Shown: piece after piece, positions 17,401 through 24,773 of the stretch | Layout of the letters: each line of letters starts with the position of its first letter | Position numbering within the stretch: the stretch's first letter is position 1 | Source of the DNA: Occultella kanbiaonis | GTDB taxonomy: Bacteria; Actinomycetota; Actinomycetes; Actinomycetales; Beutenbergiaceae | NCBI RefSeq assembly: GCF_009708215.1 | Contig: NZ_CP046175.1 | Span: 2,294,001 to 2,358,000, forward strand | Direction of reading: 5' to 3' | DNA: 64,000 bases | Translations under genes and position numbers: made by a program | Notes under the pieces: model-generated | What the model saw: the letters and a program-made list of their open reading frames with translations, nothing else | The model's database searches: none | Told to the model about the DNA's origin: nothing

Positions 17401-18504
17401 GTGTCCCGAGCGGTCAATGCACCCGCGCCGTCCGACCCGGGGGTCGCTCGCGAGAGCGGCCCCCGGGTCGGTGGGAGCGTCCGAACGACCTCGACGGCGG
17501 CCCGCGCCGTCCGGAGGTTCGTCGCCCTCGTCGTGGGTGCCCTGATCGTGCTCGTCGTGGCCGGTGTCGGTGGCCTCGCGGTCGGCTCGCACCCCATCGA
17601 GCTCGCCGCGGTCGTCGAGGCGATCCGCGCCTACGACCCCACCGACGGTGATCACACCATCGTCGTCGCCTCACGGATCCCACGGACCGTGCTCGGGGTG
17701 GTCGTCGGAGTCTGCCTCGGCCTCGCCGGTGCGCTCATGCAGGCGGTGACCCGCAACCCGCTCGCCGAACCCGGGCTGCTCGGGATCAACGCCGGCGCCT
17801 CCCTGGCCGTGGTCATCGGGATCTCCTACCTCGGCGTCACCACGGTCGCCGGCTACCTGCCGCTGGCCTTCCTGGGAGCGGCGATCACCGCCGTCGGCGT
17901 GTACCTGCTCGGGACCGCCCACCGGAGCCAGGGCACCCCGGTGCGGATGGCGCTCGCCGGCGCCGCGATCAGCATCGTTCTCGGTGCCCTGACCCGGTCG
18001 ATCCTGCTCGGCGACCAGGCGGCCTTCAACCAGTTCCGGTACTGGGCCGTCGGCTCCCTGCAGGGTCGCGGCTTCGACGTCATCGGGACCGTGCTCCCGT
18101 TCGCCCTGCTGGGGGTCGCGATCACGCTCCTGCTGGCCCGATCGCTGAACGCCGTGGCGCTCGGTGACGAGACCTCGCGGGCGCTCGGCGTGAACGCCGG
18201 TCTCGTCCGCGGTGCGAGCGCGCTCGCCGTCGTGCTACTCGCCGGAGCAGCCACGGCCGCGGCCGGCCCGATCGCGTTCGTCGGGCTCGCCGCCCCGCAC
18301 ATCGTGCGCTCGATCGTCGGGCCGGACCAGCGCCTGCTGCTCCCGGCCACGTTGGTCGTGGCGCCCGCGTTCCTCGTCGCCGCCGACGTCATCGGGCGGT
18401 GGGCGATCGCCCCGGGCGAGCTGCAGACCGGCATCGCCGCTGCCATCCTCGGCGGCCCGGTGTTCGTGTTCCTGGTGCGCTCCCGACGGATGGCCTCGCT
18501 GTGA
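17401..18504 (+). CDS. FecCD-family ferric-siderophore permease (first subunit)
   Basis: 367 aa with about nine to ten transmembrane segments. FecCD signatures are PRTVLGVVVGVCLGLAGALM, TRNPLAEPGLLGINAGAS and GPIAFVGLAAPHIVR, the last being the coupling loop to the ATPase. The start GTG at 17401 is 3 nt after the binding-protein stop. A hydrophilic N-terminal extension of about 35 residues precedes TM1, so an internal start is possible. It overlaps the second permease gene by 4 nt (GTGA). It pairs with that subunit to form the channel. Confidence 0.94.
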   Translation: MSRAVNAPAPSDPGVARESGPRVGGSVRTTSTAARAVRRFVALVVGALIVLVVAGVGGLAVGSHPIELAAVVEAIRAYDPTDGDHTIVVASRIPRTVLGVVVGVCLGLAGALMQAVTRNPLAEPGLLGINAGASLAVVIGISYLGVTTVAGYLPLAFLGAAITAVGVYLLGTAHRSQGTPVRMALAGAAISIVLGALTRSILLGDQAAFNQFRYWAVGSLQGRGFDVIGTVLPFALLGVAITLLLARSLNAVALGDETSRALGVNAGLVRGASALAVVLLAGAATAAAGPIAFVGLAAPHIVRSIVGPDQRLLLPATLVVAPAFLVAADVIGRWAIAPGELQTGIAAAILGGPVFVFLVRSRRMASL

Positions 18505-19574
18505 GTGGGACCCGCGGCGCCGCACCGGTCGCCCTCGTGACCCGACCCGGCCTGATCGGCGGGTGGGTGCTGCGGCTGGGTCCGCTGTCGATCCGCCTCG
18601 ATCCCCGGCTGCTGTTCGTCGGGACCCTCCTGCTGCTCGCCGTCGTGGTCGTCGGCACGGTGACCCTGCTGACCGGAACCATCGAGCTCTCCGTCGGCGA
18701 GGTGGTCGCCGCCGTCTTCGGCCACGGCGACGATCGCACGCTCCGCACCGTGCAGGGCCGCCGGCTGCCACGACTGCTGACCGCGCTGCTCGTCGGCGGC
18801 AGCCTCGGGGTGGCCGGCTCGGTCTTCCAGAGCCTGTCCCGCAACGCCCTCGGCTCCCCGGACATCATCGGGTTCACCACCGGCGCCGCGACCGGGGCGG
18901 TCGTGCAGATCGTGCTCTTCGACGGCGGGGTGGTGCAGGTGGCGATGTCCGCGATCGCCGGCGGTGTCCTGACCGCCCTCGTCGTGTACACCCTCGCCCG
19001 CAAGGACGGGATCACCGGTGGGATGAGGCTGGTCCTGGTCGGCATCGGGGTCGGCGCGATCCTGGCCGCCGTGACGTCGTTCCTCATCGTGCGCGCGGAC
19101 ATCAACGATGCCGAGACCGTCCAGCGCTGGGAGGCCGGGTCCCTGATCGGGCGCGGCTGGCCGCACGCCGTGAGCGTCGCCGTCGCCGTGGCCGTGCTGC
19201 TCCCCGCGATCATGGTGTGCGCGCGCCGGATCACCTACGTCGAGATGGGCGACGAGTCCGCCCATGCCCTCGGCATCCCCGTGGAGACCTACCGGTTCGC
19301 CGTCCTGGTCATCGCCGTTGCCCTCACGGGCGTGGCCGTGGCCGCGACCGGACCGATCGCATTCATCGCCCTCGCAGCGCCACAGATCGTGCGGCGCATC
19401 ACCCGGCGCGGCGGTGTGATCGTCATCCCGTCGTTCCTGATGGGGGCCGCCCTGCTCGCCTGCGCCGATCTGATCACCCAACGCATCGACTTCGGGATGC
19501 CGGCCCCCGTCGGACTCGTGACCTCGGTGATCGGCGGCGTCTACCTCATCTGGCTGCTCGCCCGACGAGCCTGA
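18501..19574 (+). CDS. FecCD-family ferric-siderophore permease (second subunit)
   Basis: 357 aa. It has the same FecCD architecture as the preceding gene: RLPRLLTALLVGGSLGVAGSVFQ, SRNALGSPDIIGFTTGA and GPIAFIALAAPQIVRR. The GTG start at 18501 overlaps the previous stop by 4 nt, so the heteromeric channel subunits are made in a coupled way. The N-terminus matches FepG/FepD-like importers in having about 40 residues before the first helix. The ATPase gene follows after 9 nt with an AAAGGA site. Confidence 0.94.
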   Translation: MSGTRGAAPVALVTRPGLIGGWVLRLGPLSIRLDPRLLFVGTLLLLAVVVVGTVTLLTGTIELSVGEVVAAVFGHGDDRTLRTVQGRRLPRLLTALLVGGSLGVAGSVFQSLSRNALGSPDIIGFTTGAATGAVVQIVLFDGGVVQVAMSAIAGGVLTALVVYTLARKDGITGGMRLVLVGIGVGAILAAVTSFLIVRADINDAETVQRWEAGSLIGRGWPHAVSVAVAVAVLLPAIMVCARRITYVEMGDESAHALGIPVETYRFAVLVIAVALTGVAVAATGPIAFIALAAPQIVRRITRRGGVIVIPSFLMGAALLACADLITQRIDFGMPAPVGLVTSVIGGVYLIWLLARRA

Positions 19575-19583
19575 AAGGACCGC

Positions 19584-20435
19584 ATGACGCTCACCTCGAC
19601 CTCCCCCGCAGCGGCAGGATCCCCGCCCGGCGGCGCCCTGCGCGCCGACCACGTCGACCTCGGGTATCCCGGCCGCACCGTCGTGCAGGACCTCAGCCTG
19701 GAGGTTCTCCATGGCGAGTTCACCGTCATCATCGGCCCGAACGCGTGCGGCAAGTCGACGCTGCTTCGAGCCCTCGGGCGGATGCTCGCACCCACCGGTG
19801 GGCAGGTGCTGCTGGACGGCCGCGTGATCACGCAGTACCCCACCAAGGAGGTCGCACGGCGGATCGGGCTGCTGCCCCAGTCGCCCGTCACGCCGGACGC
19901 GATCACCGTCGCCGACCTGGTGGCCCGGGGCCGGTACCCGCACCAGCGCCTGCTCCGGCAATGGTCGAACGAGGACGCCGAGGTGGTGGAGGCCGCGCTG
20001 CGACAGGTGGGCATGCTCGAGCACGCCGACCGGTTGGTGGACGAGCTCTCCGGTGGTCAGCGCCAGCGGGTCTGGATCGCGATGACCCTCGCGCAGGCTA
20101 CGCCGATCCTCCTGCTCGACGAGCCGACCACCTTCCTCGACGTGGTCCACCAGCTGGACGTGCTCGACCGCTGCTCGGACCTGCACCGGCAGGGTCGAAC
20201 CTTGGTGGCGGTGCTGCACGACCTGAACATGGCCGCCCGCTACGCGACGCACCTGGTGGTCATGAGCGAGGGGCGGGTGGTGGCGCAGGGTGACGCTGCG
20301 GACGTGCTGACCCCCGACCTGCTCCGGACGGCGTTCGGTCTGGACGCGCTCGTGCTCGCCGACCCCGAGAACGGCCGGCCACTGGTCGTGCCCCGGGACC
20401 GGCGCGCCGCCTCGGACGAGGGGACGGACCGATGA
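19584..20435 (+). CDS. Ferric-siderophore ABC transporter ATPase (FecE/FepC-like)
   Basis: 283 aa. Walker A GPNACGKST, signature LSGGQRQRVWIAM, Walker B ILLLDEPTTFLD and the H-loop VLHDLNMAARYATH are all present. The asparagine-alanine-cysteine Walker A variant is typical of siderophore importers. It drives uptake through the two FecCD subunits. The ATG at 19584 follows AAAGGA, and the stop overlaps the esterase ATG by 4 nt. All five genes from the binding protein to the esterase form one iron-regulated transcription unit. Confidence 0.95.
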   Translation: MTLTSTSPAAAGSPPGGALRADHVDLGYPGRTVVQDLSLEVLHGEFTVIIGPNACGKSTLLRALGRMLAPTGGQVLLDGRVITQYPTKEVARRIGLLPQSPVTPDAITVADLVARGRYPHQRLLRQWSNEDAEVVEAALRQVGMLEHADRLVDELSGGQRQRVWIAMTLAQATPILLLDEPTTFLDVVHQLDVLDRCSDLHRQGRTLVAVLHDLNMAARYATHLVVMSEGRVVAQGDAADVLTPDLLRTAFGLDALVLADPENGRPLVVPRDRRAASDEGTDR

Positions 20436-21652
20436 CTCGCGAGAGCCGAACCACCACCGATGGCCCCGTCCCGGCCCTGCTCGAGGAGGTCGTCGCCGCA
20501 CCCGACCGGGGCCGGGCCGCGAGCGCGTTCTGGGACACCCTCGAACGCGCGCCGCTGATCGGCCCCGCTCGGGAGATCGACGGCAGACGCCGCCACCCGG
20601 TCACGTTCCTGTGGCGTGCACAGGACCCCGGCGCCGAGGTCATGGTGCACCTCAACGGCATCACCGACGCCCACCGCGAGGACCTGACGCCCGCGCGGCT
20701 GCACCGGATCGAGGGCACCGACCTGTGCCACCGCACCGACTGGCTACCGGCGGACGGCACCTGGGGGTACCGCATCGTCGAGCTGGACCGGCTGCCCACC
20801 GACGCCGGCGCCACGCGAGCGGGCTGGCTGGCGATCCACGAGGCCGGGCGCCCGGATCCACTCAACCCGCGCTCGCAACCACATGCGCTCGGTCAGATCT
20901 CGAGTCTGCTCGTGATGCCCGACGCCTATCAGCACCCCGCGTGGGCGGACACCCCGGGCACCGCGGCGCCGTGGATCACCTGGGAACTGCCGGGCGACGG
21001 CGACGCTCCCCGGACGCTGCACCACTGGCAGCCGGCCGGAGCGAGCACGCGGCGCCGGGTCCTCGTGCTGTTCGACGGCGAGCAGTGGACGGCCCTCGGT
21101 CTCGCCGACGCCATGGAGCGGTCCGGCCTGGACGTGGAGATCCTCCTTGTGGACTCCCACGGCCCACAGCGTCGCGCGGCGGACCTGCCGTACCCGGAGC
21201 GGGCGAGCCGGATCGTCGACGCCGCGCTGGCCCGGCGCGCGACCGAGTTCGGCGGGCGGGTACCCGCGGACCGGGTGATCGTGGCAGGTCAGAGCTTCGG
21301 TGGGCTGGCGGCCGCCGGTGTCGCGCTGGTACGGCCAGATCTGGCCGCGACGGCGATCGTCCAGTCCGGGTCGTTCTGGTTCACCGACGGCGATGAGCCG
21401 CGGCGCCACAACCCGGTCCCCGCCGACCTGGTGCGCCGCCTGCGGGCCGGCGAGTTCGGGCGCCCGCTGGCGCGGTTCCACGTCCAGGCGGGCACCGACG
21501 AGGGCACCATGGTCGACCAGGCCGAACACTTCCACGCCGCCTGCGCCGGGGCCGGGGGAGCGGCGAGTCTGCGCGTGGTCACCGGCGGGCACGACTACGC
21601 CTGGTGGAAGCACCACCTGCTGAGGACCCTCACGGACGTCGTCACCGACTGA
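20432..21652 (+). CDS. Enterochelin esterase-like hydrolase
   Basis: 406 aa. It has an N-terminal enterochelin-esterase domain (about 20-180; VTFLWRAQDPGAEVMVHLNGITD) followed by an alpha/beta-hydrolase esterase-D domain. The nucleophile elbow GQSFGG is visible. The acid in the GTDEG region and the histidine of GGHDYAWW complete a plausible catalytic triad. It should hydrolyse an imported ferric siderophore ester (catecholate trilactone type) in the cytoplasm to release iron. The ATG overlaps the ATPase stop by 4 nt. Its 3' end overlaps the convergent oxidoreductase gene by 11 nt. Confidence 0.9.
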   Translation: MTRESRTTTDGPVPALLEEVVAAPDRGRAASAFWDTLERAPLIGPAREIDGRRRHPVTFLWRAQDPGAEVMVHLNGITDAHREDLTPARLHRIEGTDLCHRTDWLPADGTWGYRIVELDRLPTDAGATRAGWLAIHEAGRPDPLNPRSQPHALGQISSLLVMPDAYQHPAWADTPGTAAPWITWELPGDGDAPRTLHHWQPAGASTRRRVLVLFDGEQWTALGLADAMERSGLDVEILLVDSHGPQRRAADLPYPERASRIVDAALARRATEFGGRVPADRVIVAGQSFGGLAAAGVALVRPDLAATAIVQSGSFWFTDGDEPRRHNPVPADLVRRLRAGEFGRPLARFHVQAGTDEGTMVDQAEHFHAACAGAGGAASLRVVTGGHDYAWWKHHLLRTLTDVVTD

Positions 21653-22136
21653 CCGCCCGCTGGGTGTCCGGGATCGGCGCGTCCCAGCGTCGCGGCCGGA
21701 CCCGCACCAACGGCATCCGCTCCGCGATGTCCTCGGGCAGCGGGCCGTCGACGGTGAACCCCTCGATGCCGAGGCCCTTGGCCAGTGTGCGCACCGTGCC
21801 CGGGTGCCGTTTGCGGTAGTCGTCCAGGACGATGCGACCCTCCACCGGATCGAGGATCCGGGCGATCGCACTCACGCCGGTGCCCCACCCGGACCACATC
21901 CGTACCCGCGGATCGGCCTTGACGTTGCGCAGCCACTGGGACGTCCACCCGTACCCGGAGATGACGTAGACGTCGTCCCCGTCGATCTTGATCGTCTCCA
22001 GCACCACCTCCCTGATCAGCCCACTCCTGCGTCCGCGGTGCTCGAGCATCACGAACCGCTTGCTGAGCAGCCCGCCGAGACCGAGGCGGAACATGGGGAT
22101 CGGGGCACGGGCGATCACGCGGGGGATCTTGCGCAT
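21642..22136 (-). CDS. Deazaflavin (F420)-dependent nitroreductase-family protein
   Basis: 164 aa. It resembles the Ddn/DUF385 split-beta-barrel family (nitroreductase family deazaflavin-dependent oxidoreductases). Signatures are VMLEHRGRRSGLIREVVLE, DDVYVISGYGWTSQWLRNVKADPRV and RIVLDDYRKRHPG. These enzymes use reduced F420 or related flavins for quinone or nitro reduction. The ATG at 22136 is preceded by TAGGCT five bases upstream (22142-22147, minus strand), consistent with leaderless transcription. It stands alone between convergent and divergent neighbours. The substrate is unknown. Confidence 0.85.
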   Translation of the reverse strand: MRKIPRVIARAPIPMFRLGLGGLLSKRFVMLEHRGRRSGLIREVVLETIKIDGDDVYVISGYGWTSQWLRNVKADPRVRMWSGWGTGVSAIARILDPVEGRIVLDDYRKRHPGTVRTLAKGLGIEGFTVDGPLPEDIAERMPLVRVRPRRWDAPIPDTQRAVSR

Positions 22137-22229
22137 GGACCAGCCTAGGCATGAAAGCGCGATGTAAGCAGGTCGGGGGACGCTTGCCGCCGACGGTCGC
22201 CCGACGCGGCCACGGACGAGGGGACGACG

Positions 22230-22661
22230 ATGTCGATGATCGTGGCCGCGCGCCGAGCGAGCTGGGCCGGGCTCACCGCGCTGACCGGAGTCATGCTGCT
22301 GACGGGGACGTACGGGGTGGAGCGCAGCGACCCCGTCGACTGGGTCTCGACGTCGACCGAGACGTCGGGGGCCGAGCCGGCCGGCGCCGTCGTCGTGGGC
22401 CTGACCGACCCCGACGGCGCGGTCGGGTACCGCGCCGAGCTCCAGCCGGGGCCGGGCCGGCTGGTCCTCGTCGACAACGCCGACGACGGCGCACCTGTGC
22501 TCGCCTACGTCTGGATCGAGAGTGAGGGTCCGCAGGTGTTCCTCGGTGCCGGTCCCGGAACGCAGACGCTCGACCTGGACGTCCCAGCGAACAGGGAGTT
22601 CGGTCTGCAGGTGTGCGTCCAGGGCGGTGCCTGTTCGGCCACCGTCCACGGCAGGACCTGA
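22230..22661 (+). CDS. Hypothetical exported or membrane-anchored protein
   Basis: 143 aa with one N-terminal hydrophobic segment (about residues 10-28) after basic residues, so export or membrane anchoring is likely. The rest is an acidic beta-rich domain with a Cys pair near the end (VCVQGGAC). I do not recognise the family. A weak GAGGGG ribosome site precedes the ATG. It lies between the F420-type oxidoreductase (divergent) and the clpP pair. Third-codon positions are strongly G/C, which supports real coding. Confidence 0.55.
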   Translation: MSMIVAARRASWAGLTALTGVMLLTGTYGVERSDPVDWVSTSTETSGAEPAGAVVVGLTDPDGAVGYRAELQPGPGRLVLVDNADDGAPVLAYVWIESEGPQVFLGAGPGTQTLDLDVPANREFGLQVCVQGGACSATVHGRT

Positions 22662-22790
22662 TCGGGCGTCAGCGTCCCGGGTGGAACTCCACCGACTGCA
22701 CGGAGGCCATCGCCTCCTGGAAGCGCGGCAGGGTCATCCGGCGCTCGGCCTCGGCCTCGTCGACGTCGGCTCGGTGATCACCCGCGCGCC

Positions 22791-22809
22791 GATCTGCTCA
22801 GAGCAGATC
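22791..22809 (+). promoter_or_regulatory. Candidate PopR operator before the clpP pair
   Basis: GATCTGCTCAGAGCAGATC is a perfect 9-1-9 inverted repeat 77 nt before the first clpP start. Its core TCTGC-N5-GCAGA has the same half-sites and spacing as the Streptomyces PopR box as I recall it (TGTCTGCC-N3-GGCAGACA). Confidence 0.7.
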
Positions 22810-22886
22810 CGCCGTCGGGCGCATCGACCCCGACCGACGCGTGAGCGGCGCAGGCTGAGTGGACCAACCCACGAAGGGAGCCTGCC

Positions 22887-23492
22887 ATGTCCGAAGGGAC
22901 CAGACTCGACGACCGCCTGGCGGACGGTCTCATGCAACACCGCGTCATCGCCATCGGCACCGAGGTCGACGACGACGTCGCCGCCCGCATCACCAGCCAG
23001 CTCCTGCTGCTCTCCGCCCAGGACCCGAGGGCGGACATCACCCTGCTCATCAACTCGCCGGGTGGCTCGGTCTCGGCCGGGCTCGCCATGTACGACACGA
23101 TGCGGCTGATCCCCAACGACGTCGCCACGGTCGCGATGGGACTGGCCGCGAGCATGGGCCAGTTCCTGCTCTCCGCGGGCACCCCGGGCAAGCGGTACGC
23201 GCTGCCGCACGCGCGGATCCTGATGCACCAGGGTTCCGCCGGGCTGCAGGGTACGGCGGTGGACATCGCGATCCAGGCGGAGAACCTCGAGCACACCCGC
23301 TCGGTCATGCTCTCCCTCATCGCCGAGCACACCGGGCAGCCGCTGCAGCGCATCGAGGCGGACTCCGACCGGGACCGGTGGTTCACCGCCGAGGAGGCCC
23401 ACAAGTACGGCTTCGTGGACGCGATCGTGAGCGACGTCGGTGAGGTGATGCCCGTGCGGGCCCGCCGCGCCGGGTTGGGAGGGCAGCTGTGA
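22887..23492 (+). CDS. ClpP-family serine protease subunit (ClpP3-like)
   Basis: 201 aa. The catalytic triad is present: S89 in GLAASMG, H114 in ILMHQ, D159 in EADSDRD. With the adjacent second ClpP it would form a mixed tetradecamer working with a Clp ATPase that is not in this window. The ATG at 22887 has AAGGGAG nearby. The second gene overlaps by one base (TGATG). The pair next to a PopR-type regulator parallels the inducible clpP3-clpP4 operon of Streptomyces rather than the housekeeping clpP1P2, which lies next to clpX in other actinobacteria. Confidence 0.92.
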   Translation: MSEGTRLDDRLADGLMQHRVIAIGTEVDDDVAARITSQLLLLSAQDPRADITLLINSPGGSVSAGLAMYDTMRLIPNDVATVAMGLAASMGQFLLSAGTPGKRYALPHARILMHQGSAGLQGTAVDIAIQAENLEHTRSVMLSLIAEHTGQPLQRIEADSDRDRWFTAEEAHKYGFVDAIVSDVGEVMPVRARRAGLGGQL

Positions 23493-24100
23493 TGAGCCAG
23501 TACACGATCCCCAGCGTCATCGAGCGGACCACCTCGGGGGAGCGGGCGGCGGACGTCTACTCCCGGCTGCTCTCGGACCGCATCGTGTTCCTCGGCACCG
23601 AGATCGACGACGGGGTGGCGAACACGATCATCGCCCAGTTGATCCATCTCGAGTCGGTCGACCCCGACGGCGAGATCAACCTCTACATCAACTCACCCGG
23701 CGGCTCGGTCACCGCGATGCTCGCCATCTACGACACCATGCAGTTCGTCCGGGCACCCGTCGCGACGATCTGCGTGGGTCAGGCCGCGTCGTCCGCGGCG
23801 GTCCTGCTGGCGGCGGGGGAGCCGGGCCGGCGCGGGGTGCTCCCGCACGCCCGGGTGTTGTTGCACCCGCCGTCGATGGGCGGGCAGGGCGCGCTGCCGG
23901 ACCTACGCATCCAGGCGGCGGAGATCGCCCGGATGCGCGCCGAGGTGGACGAGATCCTGTCCCAGCACACCGGGCAGCACGTCGAGCGGTTGGCCGAGGA
24001 CACCTCGCGGGACCGGATCTTCACGGCGCCACAGGCGGTGGACTACCACCTGGTGGACGAGGTGGTCGCCGTGCGGGCCCGCGCAGTCGCGTCACGCTGA
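23492..24100 (+). CDS. ClpP-family serine protease subunit (ClpP4-like)
   Basis: 202 aa from the ATG at 23492, which overlaps the upstream stop by one base (a GTG one codon earlier is also possible). Triad residues S100 (GQAAS-S), H125 (RVLLHP) and D170 (LAEDTSRD) are present. The residue after the catalytic serine is Ser instead of Met, and the histidine is followed by PP rather than the usual Q. The substrate cleft may therefore differ from its partner. It is convergent with the PopR-like regulator, with a 29-nt gap. Confidence 0.92.
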   Translation: MSQYTIPSVIERTTSGERAADVYSRLLSDRIVFLGTEIDDGVANTIIAQLIHLESVDPDGEINLYINSPGGSVTAMLAIYDTMQFVRAPVATICVGQAASSAAVLLAAGEPGRRGVLPHARVLLHPPSMGGQGALPDLRIQAAEIARMRAEVDEILSQHTGQHVERLAEDTSRDRIFTAPQAVDYHLVDEVVAVRARAVASR

Positions 24101-24129
24101 CCCGGGTCGACGGCGGGCGTGCCCCAGTC

Positions 24130-24618
24130 TCAGGCCGCGAGGAGCACCGGGGTGCTCGCGGTGAGCGAGCGGGATACCCGGCCGGCCAGCTCGGCGAGCT
24201 CAAGGCCGAGGGAGCCCCCGAGCGCCTCGAGGATCTCCGAGGACGGCTCCTTGCGGCCGCGTTCGATCTCGGACAGGTACTGGGTGGAGACCCCGGCGAC
24301 CGAGGCGACGTCACCCTGGGTACGGCCCTGTTCGTGGCGTTCGGCGCGCAGCTCGTGACCGACGGCCTCGCGCCAGAGCAGCGGGCGGGGCTGCACGCCG
24401 GGGCGCGGGCGCGGCTCCGGGTCGTCGACGGCTGGGACGATCGACGGCGGGGGCGTGGTGCCCGACGGCGAGGGCGTGGTTCGGTGGTCGGGTGCAGGTT
24501 GGTCGTACCCGGGTCGGGTCCGCTCGGGTCGGTCGCGGGACGACGGTGACTCCACAGGCGGCGCGGCTCGTGCCGCCCGCGCCGCTTGGTGGGTCGCGAA
24601 CTCGATGACCTGTCCCAT
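24130..24618 (-). CDS. PopR/ClgR-like XRE-family repressor of clpP genes
   Basis: 162 aa from the ATG at 24618. A Pro-rich disordered N-terminal half (to about residue 85) precedes a Cro/C1-type HTH (EQGRTQGDVASVAGVSTQYLSE, then IERGRKEPSSEILEALG) closely resembling PopR and ClgR. The C-terminus ends VLLAA. In Streptomyces, C-terminal alanines make PopR a ClpP1P2 substrate, so loss of ClpP activity stabilises or releases control of the backup clpP genes. A TAGGCT box 7 nt before the ATG (24626-24631, minus strand) suggests a leaderless mRNA. Its likely target is the palindrome at 22791. Confidence 0.85.
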   Translation of the reverse strand: MGQVIEFATHQAARAARAAPPVESPSSRDRPERTRPGYDQPAPDHRTTPSPSGTTPPPSIVPAVDDPEPRPRPGVQPRPLLWREAVGHELRAERHEQGRTQGDVASVAGVSTQYLSEIERGRKEPSSEILEALGGSLGLELAELAGRVSRSLTASTPVLLAA

Positions 24619-24752
24619 GTCGGGCAGCCTACGGACGACGTGAGCGCCGCGCACGGATGTTCCCGTGGAGCGTAATCGGGCCCGCTCGAGGCGGAGTCGC
24701 GATGATGCCCGCCGTGATTCCGGCTACCGAGCGGCCGGCGCCAAGGCAAGGG

Positions 24753-24773
24753 TATAATCGAACACATGTTCGC
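24753..24773 (+). promoter_or_regulatory. dnaE2 promoter: TATAAT and overlapping LexA box
   Basis: A perfect -10 TATAAT (24753-24758) shares its last T with a LexA box TCGAAC-ACAT-GTTCGC (24758-24773). The ATG of dnaE2 (24766) lies inside the box. LexA would therefore cover the -10, the transcription start and the start codon. Confidence 0.85.
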
